From contig CAVVMR010000014.1 of assembly GCA_963749515.1 (NCBI GenBank), forward strand, positions 180,915 through 244,914: a DNA stretch of 64,000 nucleotides, given 5' to 3'. Source of the DNA: Gaiellasilicea sp963749515. GTDB lineage: Bacteria; Actinomycetota; Thermoleophilia; Gaiellales; Gaiellaceae. Shown piece after piece: positions 53,484 through 62,066 of the stretch (its first letter is position 1; each line of letters opens with the position of its first letter). Position numbers and translations under genes: made by a program. The notes under the pieces were generated by a model that did not search any database, had not been told where the DNA came from, and saw only the letters and a list, made by a program, of their open reading frames with translations.

Positions 53484-54320
53484 GTGCCGCCGGCCCCTCA
53501 AGAAGTTGGAGCATATGGACTGGCGCTTTCCGGCGTCCAAGCCGCGGCTCGCTCGCTTCTTCCGGCTGAGCCGGAATGGCCGACGTACACGCTTGTCAAC
53601 ACGATCGGGCAGAGCGAGAGGCTGATGGACCGGCTGGGGGCGGACCGGGCCGAATTGCGGCTGCGCTCGGGCGGATCGATCCTCGTCGACCGGTTGGAGG
53701 CGCGCGCAGAGTTCGTGACGCCGGAAGCCCTGACCGCCGACGAGCTCGTCCATCCCTATCTCGCGCCCGTCGCCGCCGTCGCCGCGCGCTGGCTCGGCCG
53801 CGACAGCTTCCACGGTGGTGCCTTCGAGCTCGCCGGTGACGTCTGGGGGCTCCTTGCCGACCGCGAAGGCGGCAAGAGCACGACGCTCGCCTGGATCGCC
53901 GCGCAGGGCTTGCCGGTGGTGTGCGACGACATGCTCGTGCTCGAGGGCGAGAGACCGCACGCCGGCCCGCGCGTGCTCGACCTACGTGCCGAGGCCGCCG
54001 AGCGGCTTTCTGCCGGCAACTATCTCGGCATCGTCGGTGCGCGCGAGCGCTGGCGGCTCGAGCTGGGAGGCGTGCCGCCGGGGGGTCGCTTCCGGGGCTG
54101 GGTCTTCCTTGCGTGGGGCGACGACCTCGCCGTCGAGCCCGTGCCGGCGTCCGAGCGCCTGCCGCGGCTCACCGAGCACCTGGGGCTGCGCGTTCCCCCG
54201 CTGAGCCCGCAGCGATTCCTCGAGCTTGCGGCTCTACCCGGCTGGGAGTTCCGGCGTCCGCACGGCTGGGATCGCTTCGACGAGGCCGGTAACCGGCTGC
54301 TCGCGGCTCTCGGCGGCTGA
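53484..54320 (+). CDS. HPr-kinase-like protein of the lasso cluster
   Basis: 278 residues from GTG 53484. RDSFHGGAFELAGDVWGLL leads to a P-loop ADREGGKSTTLAWIA (about 125-137) and VVCDDMLVL with two Asp, the arrangement of HPr kinase/phosphorylase. Related kinases in lasso clusters phosphorylate the C-terminal Ser of the precursor; both precursors here end near Ser (TSP, CSS). It is transcribed away from the precursors and toward the cyclase, overlapping its 3' end by 87 bases. The P-loop is shorter than the classical GxxGxGKS. Phosphorylation is inferred. Confidence 0.75.
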   Translation: MPPAPQEVGAYGLALSGVQAAARSLLPAEPEWPTYTLVNTIGQSERLMDRLGADRAELRLRSGGSILVDRLEARAEFVTPEALTADELVHPYLAPVAAVAARWLGRDSFHGGAFELAGDVWGLLADREGGKSTTLAWIAAQGLPVVCDDMLVLEGERPHAGPRVLDLRAEAAERLSAGNYLGIVGARERWRLELGGVPPGGRFRGWVFLAWGDDLAVEPVPASERLPRLTEHLGLRVPPLSPQRFLELAALPGWEFRRPHGWDRFDEAGNRLLAALGG

Positions 54321-55460
54321 CGTCCCCCCGAGGTCGACGGCGATCTTCACGGACTGCAGGAGCGTGTACGTGCGTGGATCCGGTGTCTCGGTCAGCCACT
54401 CGTCGCGCAGGAGCTCCGGGTCGACCAGGGTCTCGTCGACGCCTTCGCCGTTCCAGCGCGCGACGAGCTCGCGGCTGTGCTCGTGCCAGAACGCACCGTC
54501 GAAGGAGGCCTTGGTCGAGCGGGCGCGTACGGGAGGCGGCAGAACGTCATGGAAGAAGGCGTCCATCGCCTCCTGGCGGCTCCGGAAGCGGCTCGCGGTC
54601 GGAAGGGCGGCCAGAGCCGAGGCGAACTCGTCGCCGATCAAGGGATGCGAGAGCACGACGTCCTCGGCCCGGCCCAGCTCCGCGAGGCTCGCGGTGCCGA
54701 CATCGAGGTAGCGTCGGTCGGCGCACCACTCGAGCCGGCTGCGCCACCCGAACGGCTCTGCGGCCTCGTCCGCCGCGAGCCCGCGCTCGAGCTCGGCGAC
54801 GGCGCCGGCGCGCAGCCAGGGATAGGGAACGTGCATCTTGCGGCGGATCACGGGGCGCCGGAGCAGGGGCGGTGCGAGAGCAAGGCCGATCGCGAGGACA
54901 TCACGGGGCCGCGGGCGCGTACGGCGGCCGAGAACCCGGCGCGCATACCACCACCGCGAGGTGCCGAACATCTCGTCGCCGCCGATGCCGGTGAGCAGCG
55001 AGCCGCCGCGCGCCGCCTCGACGACCGGCACGTGGAAGTGCGCGTTGCAGGGCCAGAGCAGGCCGTGGCGCGCCAGCACGGCCGTTGCCACCGGCCCGAC
55101 GCAGTCCAACTCCGACGTTCGCTCCACTCGGATCCAGTCCGTGAGGCCCAGATGCTCGACGACCTGCTCCTGCCACTCCGACTCGGCCGATCCTTCGGCG
55201 GAGGGGAACCGCAGCGTCGCCGGGATCGGGTCCGGCAGGCCCTCGCGACGCGCCACGTGCGTTGCGACGGCGAGGACCGCGGAGGAGTCACGGCCGCCGG
55301 AGAAGCTGACGACGCACGGTCCGCGCTGCAACGCCGGAAGCAGCGAGCGCTCGAGCGCCTCGCGCGGCGTCGAGGAGCCAGACGCGGCACGAGGTCGGCG
55401 CCGCGTGCCGAGGACGAGGCCGGATGCGACCTCGAGCGATGTGAGCCTGGTGACGGTCAC
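54234..55460 (-). CDS. Lasso cyclase, asparagine-synthase-like, lacking the N-terminal glutaminase domain
   Basis: 408 residues from GTG 55460, which overlaps the B2 stop (GTGA). The ATP-pyrophosphatase loop SFSGGRDSSAVLAVA is at residues 52-66, followed by LLTGIGGDEMFG and HPLIGDEFASAL. In lasso clusters this enzyme adenylates the Asp/Glu side chain so the core N-terminus can attack. Usual cyclases (about 510-620 residues) carry a glutaminase-like N-terminal domain; here only about 50 residues precede the P-loop. The longer open frame to 55784 is a shadow of the B2 gene. Confidence 0.85.
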   Translation of the reverse strand: MTVTRLTSLEVASGLVLGTRRRPRAASGSSTPREALERSLLPALQRGPCVVSFSGGRDSSAVLAVATHVARREGLPDPIPATLRFPSAEGSAESEWQEQVVEHLGLTDWIRVERTSELDCVGPVATAVLARHGLLWPCNAHFHVPVVEAARGGSLLTGIGGDEMFGTSRWWYARRVLGRRTRPRPRDVLAIGLALAPPLLRRPVIRRKMHVPYPWLRAGAVAELERGLAADEAAEPFGWRSRLEWCADRRYLDVGTASLAELGRAEDVVLSHPLIGDEFASALAALPTASRFRSRQEAMDAFFHDVLPPPVRARSTKASFDGAFWHEHSRELVARWNGEGVDETLVDPELLRDEWLTETPDPRTYTLLQSVKIAVDLGGTSAAESREQPVTGLVEAIPAVRTPELPAG

Positions 55461-55831
55461 CGCGCGGGCGTTGCGGGTACCCGCATCAGCTCTTCGAACG
55501 CCGGCGCGAGCTGGTCGCCTTCGCCGTCCACCCACGCGTGCGCCTTGAACTCGTCCGCGTCGCGGAGGACGCCGATCACGATCTCGCGCGGGTCGCCCTG
55601 CGCGATGCGCCACCGCTGGAGGACGACGGCGCGCTCCAGGCAGGTCGAAGGCAGGCGGCGAAGCACGGCATGGACGCCGTAGTCGGCCGACGGCGGCAGC
55701 CGGTAAGGCGGCGCGACCGAGAGATCCTTCAGGTTGCCGTCCCGCAGCTGTCGTCGCGCATCGCGCACGGCTCGGTGTGCCCACAGGGCGCCGCGCCAGG
55801 CACCGGCGTCAGTCAGACGTGTCAGCTTCAT
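55457..55831 (-). CDS. Lasso peptide B2 protease (transglutaminase-like)
   Basis: 124 residues. The catalytic triad is Cys 64 (PSTCLERAVVLQRW), His 98 (FKAHAWVD) and Asp 102. This is the leader peptidase half of the split B protein and removes the leader after recognition by the PqqD-like half. Its start overlaps the end of that upstream gene by 23 bases. Confidence 0.9.
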   Translation of the reverse strand: MKLTRLTDAGAWRGALWAHRAVRDARRQLRDGNLKDLSVAPPYRLPPSADYGVHAVLRRLPSTCLERAVVLQRWRIAQGDPREIVIGVLRDADEFKAHAWVDGEGDQLAPAFEELMRVPATPAR

Positions 55832-56090
55832 CGAGTAGCCCGCGCTCCTTCAGGTCGGCGAGAAACGCCTCGACGTCCTGACTCGCAGTTTCTGCGTCGA
55901 TCCCGTACTCCGCGACGAGGCCTGCAGTCAGCTCTTCCCTCGTCGTTCCGGCGGCGAGCGCGTTCCACATCAGCAGACCGCTGTTGTTCGCGCTCAGATA
56001 CGTCGAGTCGCGCACGTCGATCGCGATCAGCTCGTCGTCGACAGTGCGCCAGGCGAGATCGTCTCCCCGCAGGCTCAGCTTCTTCGTCAT
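55809..56090 (-). CDS. PqqD-like RiPP recognition protein (lasso B1)
   Basis: 93 residues. TVDDELIAIDVRDSTYLSANNSGLLMWNAL and a C-terminal VEAFLADLKERGLL follow the PqqD/RRE winged-helix pattern. It should bind the precursor leader and bring it to the B2 protease and cyclase. ATG overlaps the upstream stop (ATGA). Confidence 0.9.
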   Translation of the reverse strand: MTKKLSLRGDDLAWRTVDDELIAIDVRDSTYLSANNSGLLMWNALAAGTTREELTAGLVAEYGIDAETASQDVEAFLADLKERGLLDEADTSD

Positions 56091-57172
56091 GAGGTCTCCT
56101 TACGGGGAAGCGACTCGATCGCCTTGTCGTGGTCGGACTGACGTTTGAGCGCATCTGTGACCGCACGGATCGAACGGCGGATCATCTGCCCACGCGTCTC
56201 GCCCTCTTCCGGAGTGAGCTGGCTTGCGAGCGAACGCCCCGTGGCTCTGGCCGCGGCCGCCGGCGGCAGCATCGAGAAGGGGCCGAGCCAGCGCTCGAGG
56301 TGCCGCTCGAGGACCGTGCGCTCCCGAACGCTCCACAGGTGGCGCGCCCAGATGCGCCCGGCGAGCGGTCGGGGCCGTCGGCCGAGCAGCGAGTCGATGG
56401 TCGCCTGCGTGACGCGCCAGAGCCGCTCGACGTCCCAGGCCCGGGCGATCGCGTCGGTCTCGCTGCGGTCGACGCTCTGCGAGACGGCGGCCACGTCGAT
56501 CAGACGGCCAAGCCGGCTCAGCGGCACGTGCGCCCAAGCGTGGACCGCGATCACGACCGCGTGCCGCGCCGGCTCGAGCGTGAGCAGCCCGGGGATCCCG
56601 GTCGCGGACGGCACTGCGGTCTCGAGCAGCTCGGCAGTCGGCGGCGCAATCCCCTCGAGCCATTTCGGGTCGTGGTGCACCTCGACGACGACCGGAAGGC
56701 CGGGCAGGACGAGCGGGCGCAGGTGGTGGATCCCGATGTAGAGCTCCGGATCGCCTGTGGGCTCGAACCCGGCGGCGACCATCTCGTGCCACGCGGCCTC
56801 GGCGTCGCCCACGAGGAGATCGATGTCCCGATAGGCGCGCGTGAGCGAGTTCTCGTAGTGCTCGGCGACCTCCGGGCCCTTCATCAGCACGACGGGGCCG
56901 TTGACCGCGGCGACCGCGCGCTGGAGCACGAGCGGGGCGATCAGCGACGTTGCGGCTGCAGTCCGCCCGGCCGCGAGTGTGTGCACGGCCGGGGTCCGGC
57001 CGAGCCGTCGATCATGCTGCGCCGCGAGCAGGTCGACGCCGTGGAAGCGCAGGTCGGACTCGCGCGGAGCGCGCTCGATCAGTCGGGCGACGTTCACCCA
57101 GAGGGATGCGTCGTACACGATCTTCTCGTCGCTCGGCGGAGCGAGGCTCAGCGGTTCGCAAGCGGTGATCAA
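56087..57172 (-). CDS. Nucleotidyltransferase-fold protein of the lasso cluster
   Basis: 361 residues. VVLMKGPEVAEHY and RAYRDIDLLV (Asp 116 and 118) give the nucleotidyltransferase DxD site; HHLRPLVLPG and EVHHDPKW follow. This matches the NTP_transf_5-type proteins often found in lasso and related RiPP clusters. Its reaction is not settled; tailoring or immunity is possible. It is coupled to its neighbours by overlaps at both ends. Confidence 0.8.
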   Translation of the reverse strand: MITACEPLSLAPPSDEKIVYDASLWVNVARLIERAPRESDLRFHGVDLLAAQHDRRLGRTPAVHTLAAGRTAAATSLIAPLVLQRAVAAVNGPVVLMKGPEVAEHYENSLTRAYRDIDLLVGDAEAAWHEMVAAGFEPTGDPELYIGIHHLRPLVLPGLPVVVEVHHDPKWLEGIAPPTAELLETAVPSATGIPGLLTLEPARHAVVIAVHAWAHVPLSRLGRLIDVAAVSQSVDRSETDAIARAWDVERLWRVTQATIDSLLGRRPRPLAGRIWARHLWSVRERTVLERHLERWLGPFSMLPPAAAARATGRSLASQLTPEEGETRGQMIRRSIRAVTDALKRQSDHDKAIESLPRKETS

Positions 57173-58017
57173 TACGCCCCCAGTGTGCCAAGTCGCCGCT
57201 CGCGGGTGAGCGCGAGCTTGAACGCGATGGTGCCGACGAGAATCGACACGATCGAGAGCGGTGTGAGGATCACGATGTCGCTGCCGATCGCGCCCCAGGT
57301 CGTATCGCCGAGCAGTGCCTCGCGCAGGCCGGTGGCGGCGATCGAGAGCGGGTTCCCCGCCGAGATCGTCTCGAGCCAGCTCGGCAAGAGAGACAGCGGG
57401 AAGTAGAGCCCGGAGACGAGGGTCAACGCGCCGGTGGCGAGACCGACGACCCCGGCGCCGCGCCGGAACGTCAGCGTGATCGCCGCTGCGAGGATGCCGA
57501 GGCCCCAGACGAAGGGCATGAAGAACGTGAGAAGCACGAGGGCCTGTGGCACGCCGCCTGCGTCGAGGTTCAGCCCGAAGACGAGCGCGAGCATCAGCAG
57601 CACGAGGCCCATGCGCAGCGGGATGAAGATCAGGTCGAAGAGCACGGAGCCGACCTGGATCGTCTGCGACGAGGTCGGTGTGGTCAGGAGCGACTCGAGC
57701 GTGCCCATCAGCTGCTCGTTGCGCAGGGCGGTCGAGACGCGCTCCAGGCCGAGATGGACGAAGCCGCCGAGCGTCATGCCGACGACCGCGAACTCGAGGT
57801 ACGTGACCTGCTTGCCGCCGACTGCCGGGATCGCGGCCGGGTCGACCATCTGCCCGACGAAGTAGAAGATCAGCGCACCGCCGAAGAGGCCGACGAAGCT
57901 CGTCAGGAACGAGAGGCGGTAGCTCCAGAGGACTAGGAGGTCACGCCGGACGAAGGCGCTCAGCTTGCGGAGCTCCTGGAGACGTGAGGGCGCGGCCGAG
58001 TAGGTGAGCTCGGTCAC
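57169..58017 (-). CDS. ABC-2 type permease of the lasso cluster
   Basis: 282 residues with six predicted helices (LSFLTSFVGLFGGALIFYFV first). VSTALRNEQLMGTLESLLTTPTSS is the ABC-2 cytoplasmic loop. It pairs with the next ATPase to export the mature peptide or give self-protection. Most lasso clusters use a single fused exporter; here it is split in two genes. Confidence 0.87.
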   Translation of the reverse strand: MTELTYSAAPSRLQELRKLSAFVRRDLLVLWSYRLSFLTSFVGLFGGALIFYFVGQMVDPAAIPAVGGKQVTYLEFAVVGMTLGGFVHLGLERVSTALRNEQLMGTLESLLTTPTSSQTIQVGSVLFDLIFIPLRMGLVLLMLALVFGLNLDAGGVPQALVLLTFFMPFVWGLGILAAAITLTFRRGAGVVGLATGALTLVSGLYFPLSLLPSWLETISAGNPLSIAATGLREALLGDTTWGAIGSDIVILTPLSIVSILVGTIAFKLALTRERRLGTLGAY

Positions 58018-59018
58018 TCGGCCTCCCGCCGGGTAAGCGCGATGAACGCCTCTTCGATCTCCGAGCGGTCGGGCCGGCAGGCCACGATCGGGAAGCCGGC
58101 CGCCGTCAACGCCGCAAGGGCGTCGCCGAGTACCGCGTGCTCGCGCAGCTCGAGGACGAAGCGGTCACGGTCGGTGGGAATGACCCCGATGTCGCCGCGC
58201 CCTGCCAGTGCGCCCGAGGCGCGGAGCGCGACGATCTCGCGGCTCTCTTCGAGGCCCGGAATGGTCAGCACGTACCGGCGGACGAGCGAGTGCGCGATCA
58301 GATCGTCGACCGAGCCGCAGAATCGCGTCCGGCCGGTGTCGAGCAGCGTCACGCGATCCGCGAAGCCCGCGATCTCCTCCAGGCGCTGTGTCGTCCAGAG
58401 CACGGCGATCGAGCGCTCGCGGGCCGCCTTCGCGACGAGCGCGCGCACGCCGCGGGCGCCTTCGGGATCGAGGTCGTGCGTCGCCTCGTCCACGAGCAGG
58501 ATCGCCGGCTCGCAGAGCAGGGCGCGCGCCACTGCAAGACGGCGCTGCATGCCCTTCGAGAGCAGGCCGGCGCGCTTCCGCTCCTCGCCGGCGAGCCCGA
58601 CGTCGGCGAGCGCCTGCCGCGAGCGCTCGACGGCCTCGCGCCGGCGAAGTCCGTGGAGGCGGCCGAAGAAGACAAGGTTCTCGAGCGACGAGATCCGAAG
58701 ATAGAAGGAGCGGTCGCCGGCCGGGACGAGCCCGAGCAGGTGCCGCGCTGCGCGCGGGTGGACGCCGGCGAGCGTCACCGTGCCCGTGTCGGGGCTGACG
58801 ATGCCGCTGAGGATGCGCAGGAGGGTCGTCTTGCCGGCGCCATTCGGCCCGAGAAGGGCGTGCACCTGGCCCGGAGTCACGCTCAGGGAGACGTCTGCGA
58901 GTGCATCGCGCCGCGCGAACCGCTTCGTCACACCGGCGACCTCGATCGCGTTGCGGTCGACGACCGGCCGCACGAGGGTCAGGGCGGGCGCGACTGTAGC
59001 TGCGGAGGGCTGTGCCAC
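58014..59018 (-). CDS. ABC transporter ATP-binding protein of the lasso cluster
   Basis: 334 residues. Walker A GPNGAGKTT, signature LLSKGMQRRLAVARAL (SKGMQ in place of SGGMQ), Walker B AILLVDEATHDLD, and the switch region LWTTQRLEE where Gln replaces the usual His. An extended C-terminus follows. TACTCT (59031-59026) is seven bases before GTG 59018, so this is the first gene of a six-gene leaderless operon (ATPase, permease, NTase, B1, B2, cyclase). Confidence 0.88.
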   Translation of the reverse strand: MAQPSAATVAPALTLVRPVVDRNAIEVAGVTKRFARRDALADVSLSVTPGQVHALLGPNGAGKTTLLRILSGIVSPDTGTVTLAGVHPRAARHLLGLVPAGDRSFYLRISSLENLVFFGRLHGLRRREAVERSRQALADVGLAGEERKRAGLLSKGMQRRLAVARALLCEPAILLVDEATHDLDPEGARGVRALVAKAARERSIAVLWTTQRLEEIAGFADRVTLLDTGRTRFCGSVDDLIAHSLVRRYVLTIPGLEESREIVALRASGALAGRGDIGVIPTDRDRFVLELREHAVLGDALAALTAAGFPIVACRPDRSEIEEAFIALTRREAE

Positions 59019-59025
59019 TAGTCCC

Positions 59026-59031
59026 AGAGTA
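59026..59031 (-). promoter_or_regulatory. -10 box of the lasso biosynthesis operon
   Basis: TACTCT read leftward, seven bases before GTG 59018. Confidence 0.5.
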
Positions 59032-59164
59032 GGCGCGGATCACACGAAGCTGTAGACCAGACCGGCACGGCTCGACCACCTAGCCATTCGGGCAGTGCCC
59101 AGAGGGCATTTGACCGCATGGCGAGTCTTCTCGATCTGGACTCAACAGGCGCCAAAGACGCTCC

Positions 59165-59170
59165 TAGACT
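59165..59170 (+). promoter_or_regulatory. -10 box of the sugar transferase gene
   Basis: TAGACT predicts transcription from about 59177, which lies downstream of the first in-frame ATG (59118) and supports the ATG at 59223. Confidence 0.45.
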
Positions 59171-59222
59171 GCGAAAGCAAGGCGGGATGGGCCCGCCGGC
59201 GGCACGGGAGGACAGCGGCAAG

Positions 59223-60695
59223 ATGAGCACTGGAGTAGATGCGGCAGTTGGTGCGCCGGCGACGACCGACCGGAAGCACCGCTTGCGGCGCGGCCGCACG
59301 CGGATCCTGGCGGTCAGCGACCTTGGGATGCTCGCCGTGGCGTACACGGTCTCGTATCTGATCGCAGACCGGATCGCGCCGCTACCGCCTGTGTCCGGCC
59401 CCGCCTGGTTCCTGCTGCTCGTCGGGCTGACGGCGCCGTTCGTCTGGGTCACGGTCTTCACCGCCAACAAGCTGTACGACAACGACAGCCTGCGCATCTC
59501 GGTCTCGAGCTTCGACGAGGTTCGCGATCTCTTCCACGCGATGCTCGTCGGCTCGCTGGGCTACCTGCTGCTGAACCAAGGGGTCGACTACTTCTTCGGC
59601 TGGTGGGTGTACACCCCGGCCGAGGCGTTCATCTTCCTCGCAGTCGCGCTCGTGCTGATCCCGGTCGCGCGCGGAACGATCCGGAGCTGGGCCTTCCCGC
59701 GCCTGATGCAGCCGCGGCGAACGCTGATTGTCGGCACCGGCGCCGAGGCGCTGCTCATCCACCGCAAGATCACGGCGCATCCGGAGTACGGCCTCGAGGT
59801 GGTCGGCTTCCTCAGCGCCGAGGGCGAGGACGAGGACGGTCTGCCGGAGCCGGTGATCGGCTCGGCCTCCGCCGTTGCGGACATCGTCGACTCGTACGAG
59901 ATCGACCGCATCCTGATCGCCTCCTCGGTCGGTAGCCACGAGGAGACGCTCGACCTCCTCCGCACCGTGCACCGCCCCGACGTGCAGGTGTCGATCGTCC
60001 CGCGCTACTTCGAGATCTTCACCTCGTACGCGACGCTCGACGACGTCGAGGGCATGCCGGTGGTCACGTTGCCGCCGATCCGCCTCGGCCGGAGCGCCCG
60101 CGCGCTGAAGCGCACTGTCGACATCATCGTCTCCGCGAGCGCCCTGCTCGTGCTCGCGCCGCTGCTCGCGACTGTCGCGGTCGCGATCAAGCTCGACAGC
60201 AAGGGCACGGCGCTCTATCGCCAGGCTCGCCGCGGACGGCTCAACTCGACCTTCCACATCTTCAAGTTCCGGACGATGGCCGTCGGCGCAGAGGCTCGTC
60301 GCTCCGAGGTGCTGCACATGAACGAGGTGGACGGGCCGCTCTTCAAGATCAAGGGCCGCGATCCGCGCGTCACGCGCGTGGGCGCCTTCCTGCGCAAGAC
60401 GAGCATCGACGAGCTGCCGCAGCTCTGGAACGTCCTGAGAGGCGAGATGAGCCTCGTCGGCCCTCGACCGTTCGTCGTCTACGAAGCCGATCTGATCACC
60501 GGCTGGGCCTCGCGTCGGCTCGACATGACGCCGGGGATCACTGGCCTCTGGCAGGTGCTCGGGCGAAACGACATCCCCTTCGAGGAGATGACGAAGCTCG
60601 ACTACCTGTACGTGACGAACTGGTCGCTCTGGTGGGACCTGAAGATCCTCTGCCAGACGATCCCGGTCGTGCTCGGTCGGCGCGGCGCCTACTGA
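59223..60695 (+). CDS. Polyprenyl-phosphate sugar-1-phosphate transferase (exopolysaccharide initiation)
   Basis: 490 residues from ATG 59223, with GGGAGGA about 11 bases upstream; an earlier ATG (59118) precedes the predicted transcript. Four N-terminal helices, a nucleotide-binding-like domain (LIVGTGAEALLIHRKI), a fifth helix (VDIIVSASALLVLAPLLATVAVAI) and the catalytic domain with FKFRTM, KTSIDELPQLWNVLRGEMSLVGPRP and GITGLWQV. It moves a sugar phosphate to the lipid carrier to start repeat-unit synthesis. Confidence 0.92.
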   Translation: MSTGVDAAVGAPATTDRKHRLRRGRTRILAVSDLGMLAVAYTVSYLIADRIAPLPPVSGPAWFLLLVGLTAPFVWVTVFTANKLYDNDSLRISVSSFDEVRDLFHAMLVGSLGYLLLNQGVDYFFGWWVYTPAEAFIFLAVALVLIPVARGTIRSWAFPRLMQPRRTLIVGTGAEALLIHRKITAHPEYGLEVVGFLSAEGEDEDGLPEPVIGSASAVADIVDSYEIDRILIASSVGSHEETLDLLRTVHRPDVQVSIVPRYFEIFTSYATLDDVEGMPVVTLPPIRLGRSARALKRTVDIIVSASALLVLAPLLATVAVAIKLDSKGTALYRQARRGRLNSTFHIFKFRTMAVGAEARRSEVLHMNEVDGPLFKIKGRDPRVTRVGAFLRKTSIDELPQLWNVLRGEMSLVGPRPFVVYEADLITGWASRRLDMTPGITGLWQVLGRNDIPFEEMTKLDYLYVTNWSLWWDLKILCQTIPVVLGRRGAY

Positions 60696-62011
60696 GGCCC
60701 TAGCACCTCGTCGAACACCGAGGCGAGCCGGCCGGCAAGATGCCGGTACTCGAAGCGGGCGACGACGTCAGCCTTCGTGACGGGGCTCGGCGTACCGTCG
60801 CGGAACGCCTGGATCTTGGCCCGCAACGCCTCGGCCATCGCGTCGACGTCGTCGGGCCTCACGAGCACCGCGTTCCCTGCCTCGATGAGGATGTCGCGCG
60901 TGTCGCCCTCGGGCACCGCGCCGAGGATCGTCGTGCCCGACGCGAGGTACTCGTAGGTCTTCCCGGGCACGATCGTCGCGCGCACCCGCGGCGGGAGGTT
61001 CTGCATCGGCAGGAAGAGGAGGTTCGCCGAGCGCATCAGCTCGGTCGACTCCGCATGCGTGACGTAGCCGTGCAGCTTCACGACCGGGCAGCGCGCCGCG
61101 ACCTCGCGGTCGGCGTCGGTGAGCACCCCGGCGAGGTGGAGCTCGAGCGTGTGGCTCAGCGCGGGATCGGCGGCGAGCAGGCGGTTGATCGCCTCGACGA
61201 GATGGACGTGCGAGCGCGTGAGGATGTCGAGACCGGGGACGCTGCCGCGGAGCACGCGCCGCAACGGCAACGACCGCCGGTGCTGGAGGCCGAGCTCGGT
61301 GTGGAGGTAGCCGGTGTGCACGATCCGGAAGGTGTCGTCCGTGCGCTGTGGCGACGGGCCGTCGAAGTCCTCCGCCGCGAAGCCGTTCGGGATCGCGACG
61401 ACCGGCCGGTCGGCGAGCCGCGGGAACTCTGCGAGCAGACGCCGCACGGCCTCGGGCGTGCTCATCACGATCGCCGCCGCGGTCCCGAGCTGTGAGCCCA
61501 TCCGCGCCAGGTCCCGCCGGCGGTGCAGCGCGCTCGGGTAGACCATCATCTCGTCGAGCGCCCACGGATCGCCGAGATCTGCGACCCACGGTTCCGCGAT
61601 CCGCCGCGACAACGCCAGGCCGGCTTTCGCCGAGGCATACGGCTGCATCCAGACGTAGATCAGCTCTGGATCGTCCGCCGCCGCTGCGAGACCTGTCGCC
61701 ACGCTCTGGTTGACCCACTGCCGCGCCCACGGCGACGGCAAGCCGAGCCAGCGCTCGGCACGGCCTCGCCAGCGGCCGCTCGTCTCGAGGTCGTCCATAG
61801 CCGGCGTTCGGTGCACTTCGATCCCTGGCGGGATCTCGCGGACGAGCGTCTCGTCCTCTGGAGACCAGCGGTCGGCCGTCGCTCCGCCGCTGGTGACGAT
61901 GAGCGGCCGGTATCCGCAGTCCAGGAGGTACCTCGACATGTTCAGTGGCCGCTGCGCGCCCGATCCGCCGATTGGCGGGTAGTGGTACGAGTGAAAGAGG
62001 ATATTCCTCAT
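60689..62011 (-). CDS. Glycosyltransferase, GT4/GT-B type
   Basis: 440 residues. The start MRNILFHSYHYPPIGGSG is the usual GT4 first strand and Gly loop. VADLGDPWALDE, VVAIPNGFAAEDF, KLHGYVTHAEST and the donor-site region VPGKTYEYLASGTTIL follow. It should add a sugar to surface polysaccharide from an NDP-sugar. It converges on the sugar transferase with a 7-base overlap. Confidence 0.88.
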   Translation of the reverse strand: MRNILFHSYHYPPIGGSGAQRPLNMSRYLLDCGYRPLIVTSGGATADRWSPEDETLVREIPPGIEVHRTPAMDDLETSGRWRGRAERWLGLPSPWARQWVNQSVATGLAAAADDPELIYVWMQPYASAKAGLALSRRIAEPWVADLGDPWALDEMMVYPSALHRRRDLARMGSQLGTAAAIVMSTPEAVRRLLAEFPRLADRPVVAIPNGFAAEDFDGPSPQRTDDTFRIVHTGYLHTELGLQHRRSLPLRRVLRGSVPGLDILTRSHVHLVEAINRLLAADPALSHTLELHLAGVLTDADREVAARCPVVKLHGYVTHAESTELMRSANLLFLPMQNLPPRVRATIVPGKTYEYLASGTTILGAVPEGDTRDILIEAGNAVLVRPDDVDAMAEALRAKIQAFRDGTPSPVTKADVVARFEYRHLAGRLASVFDEVLGPQ

Positions 62012-62066
62012 CGGGGTTGACCAAAGCGCTCAGCCTTCGAGCTCGATCCTGACCGGGATCGGTGAG

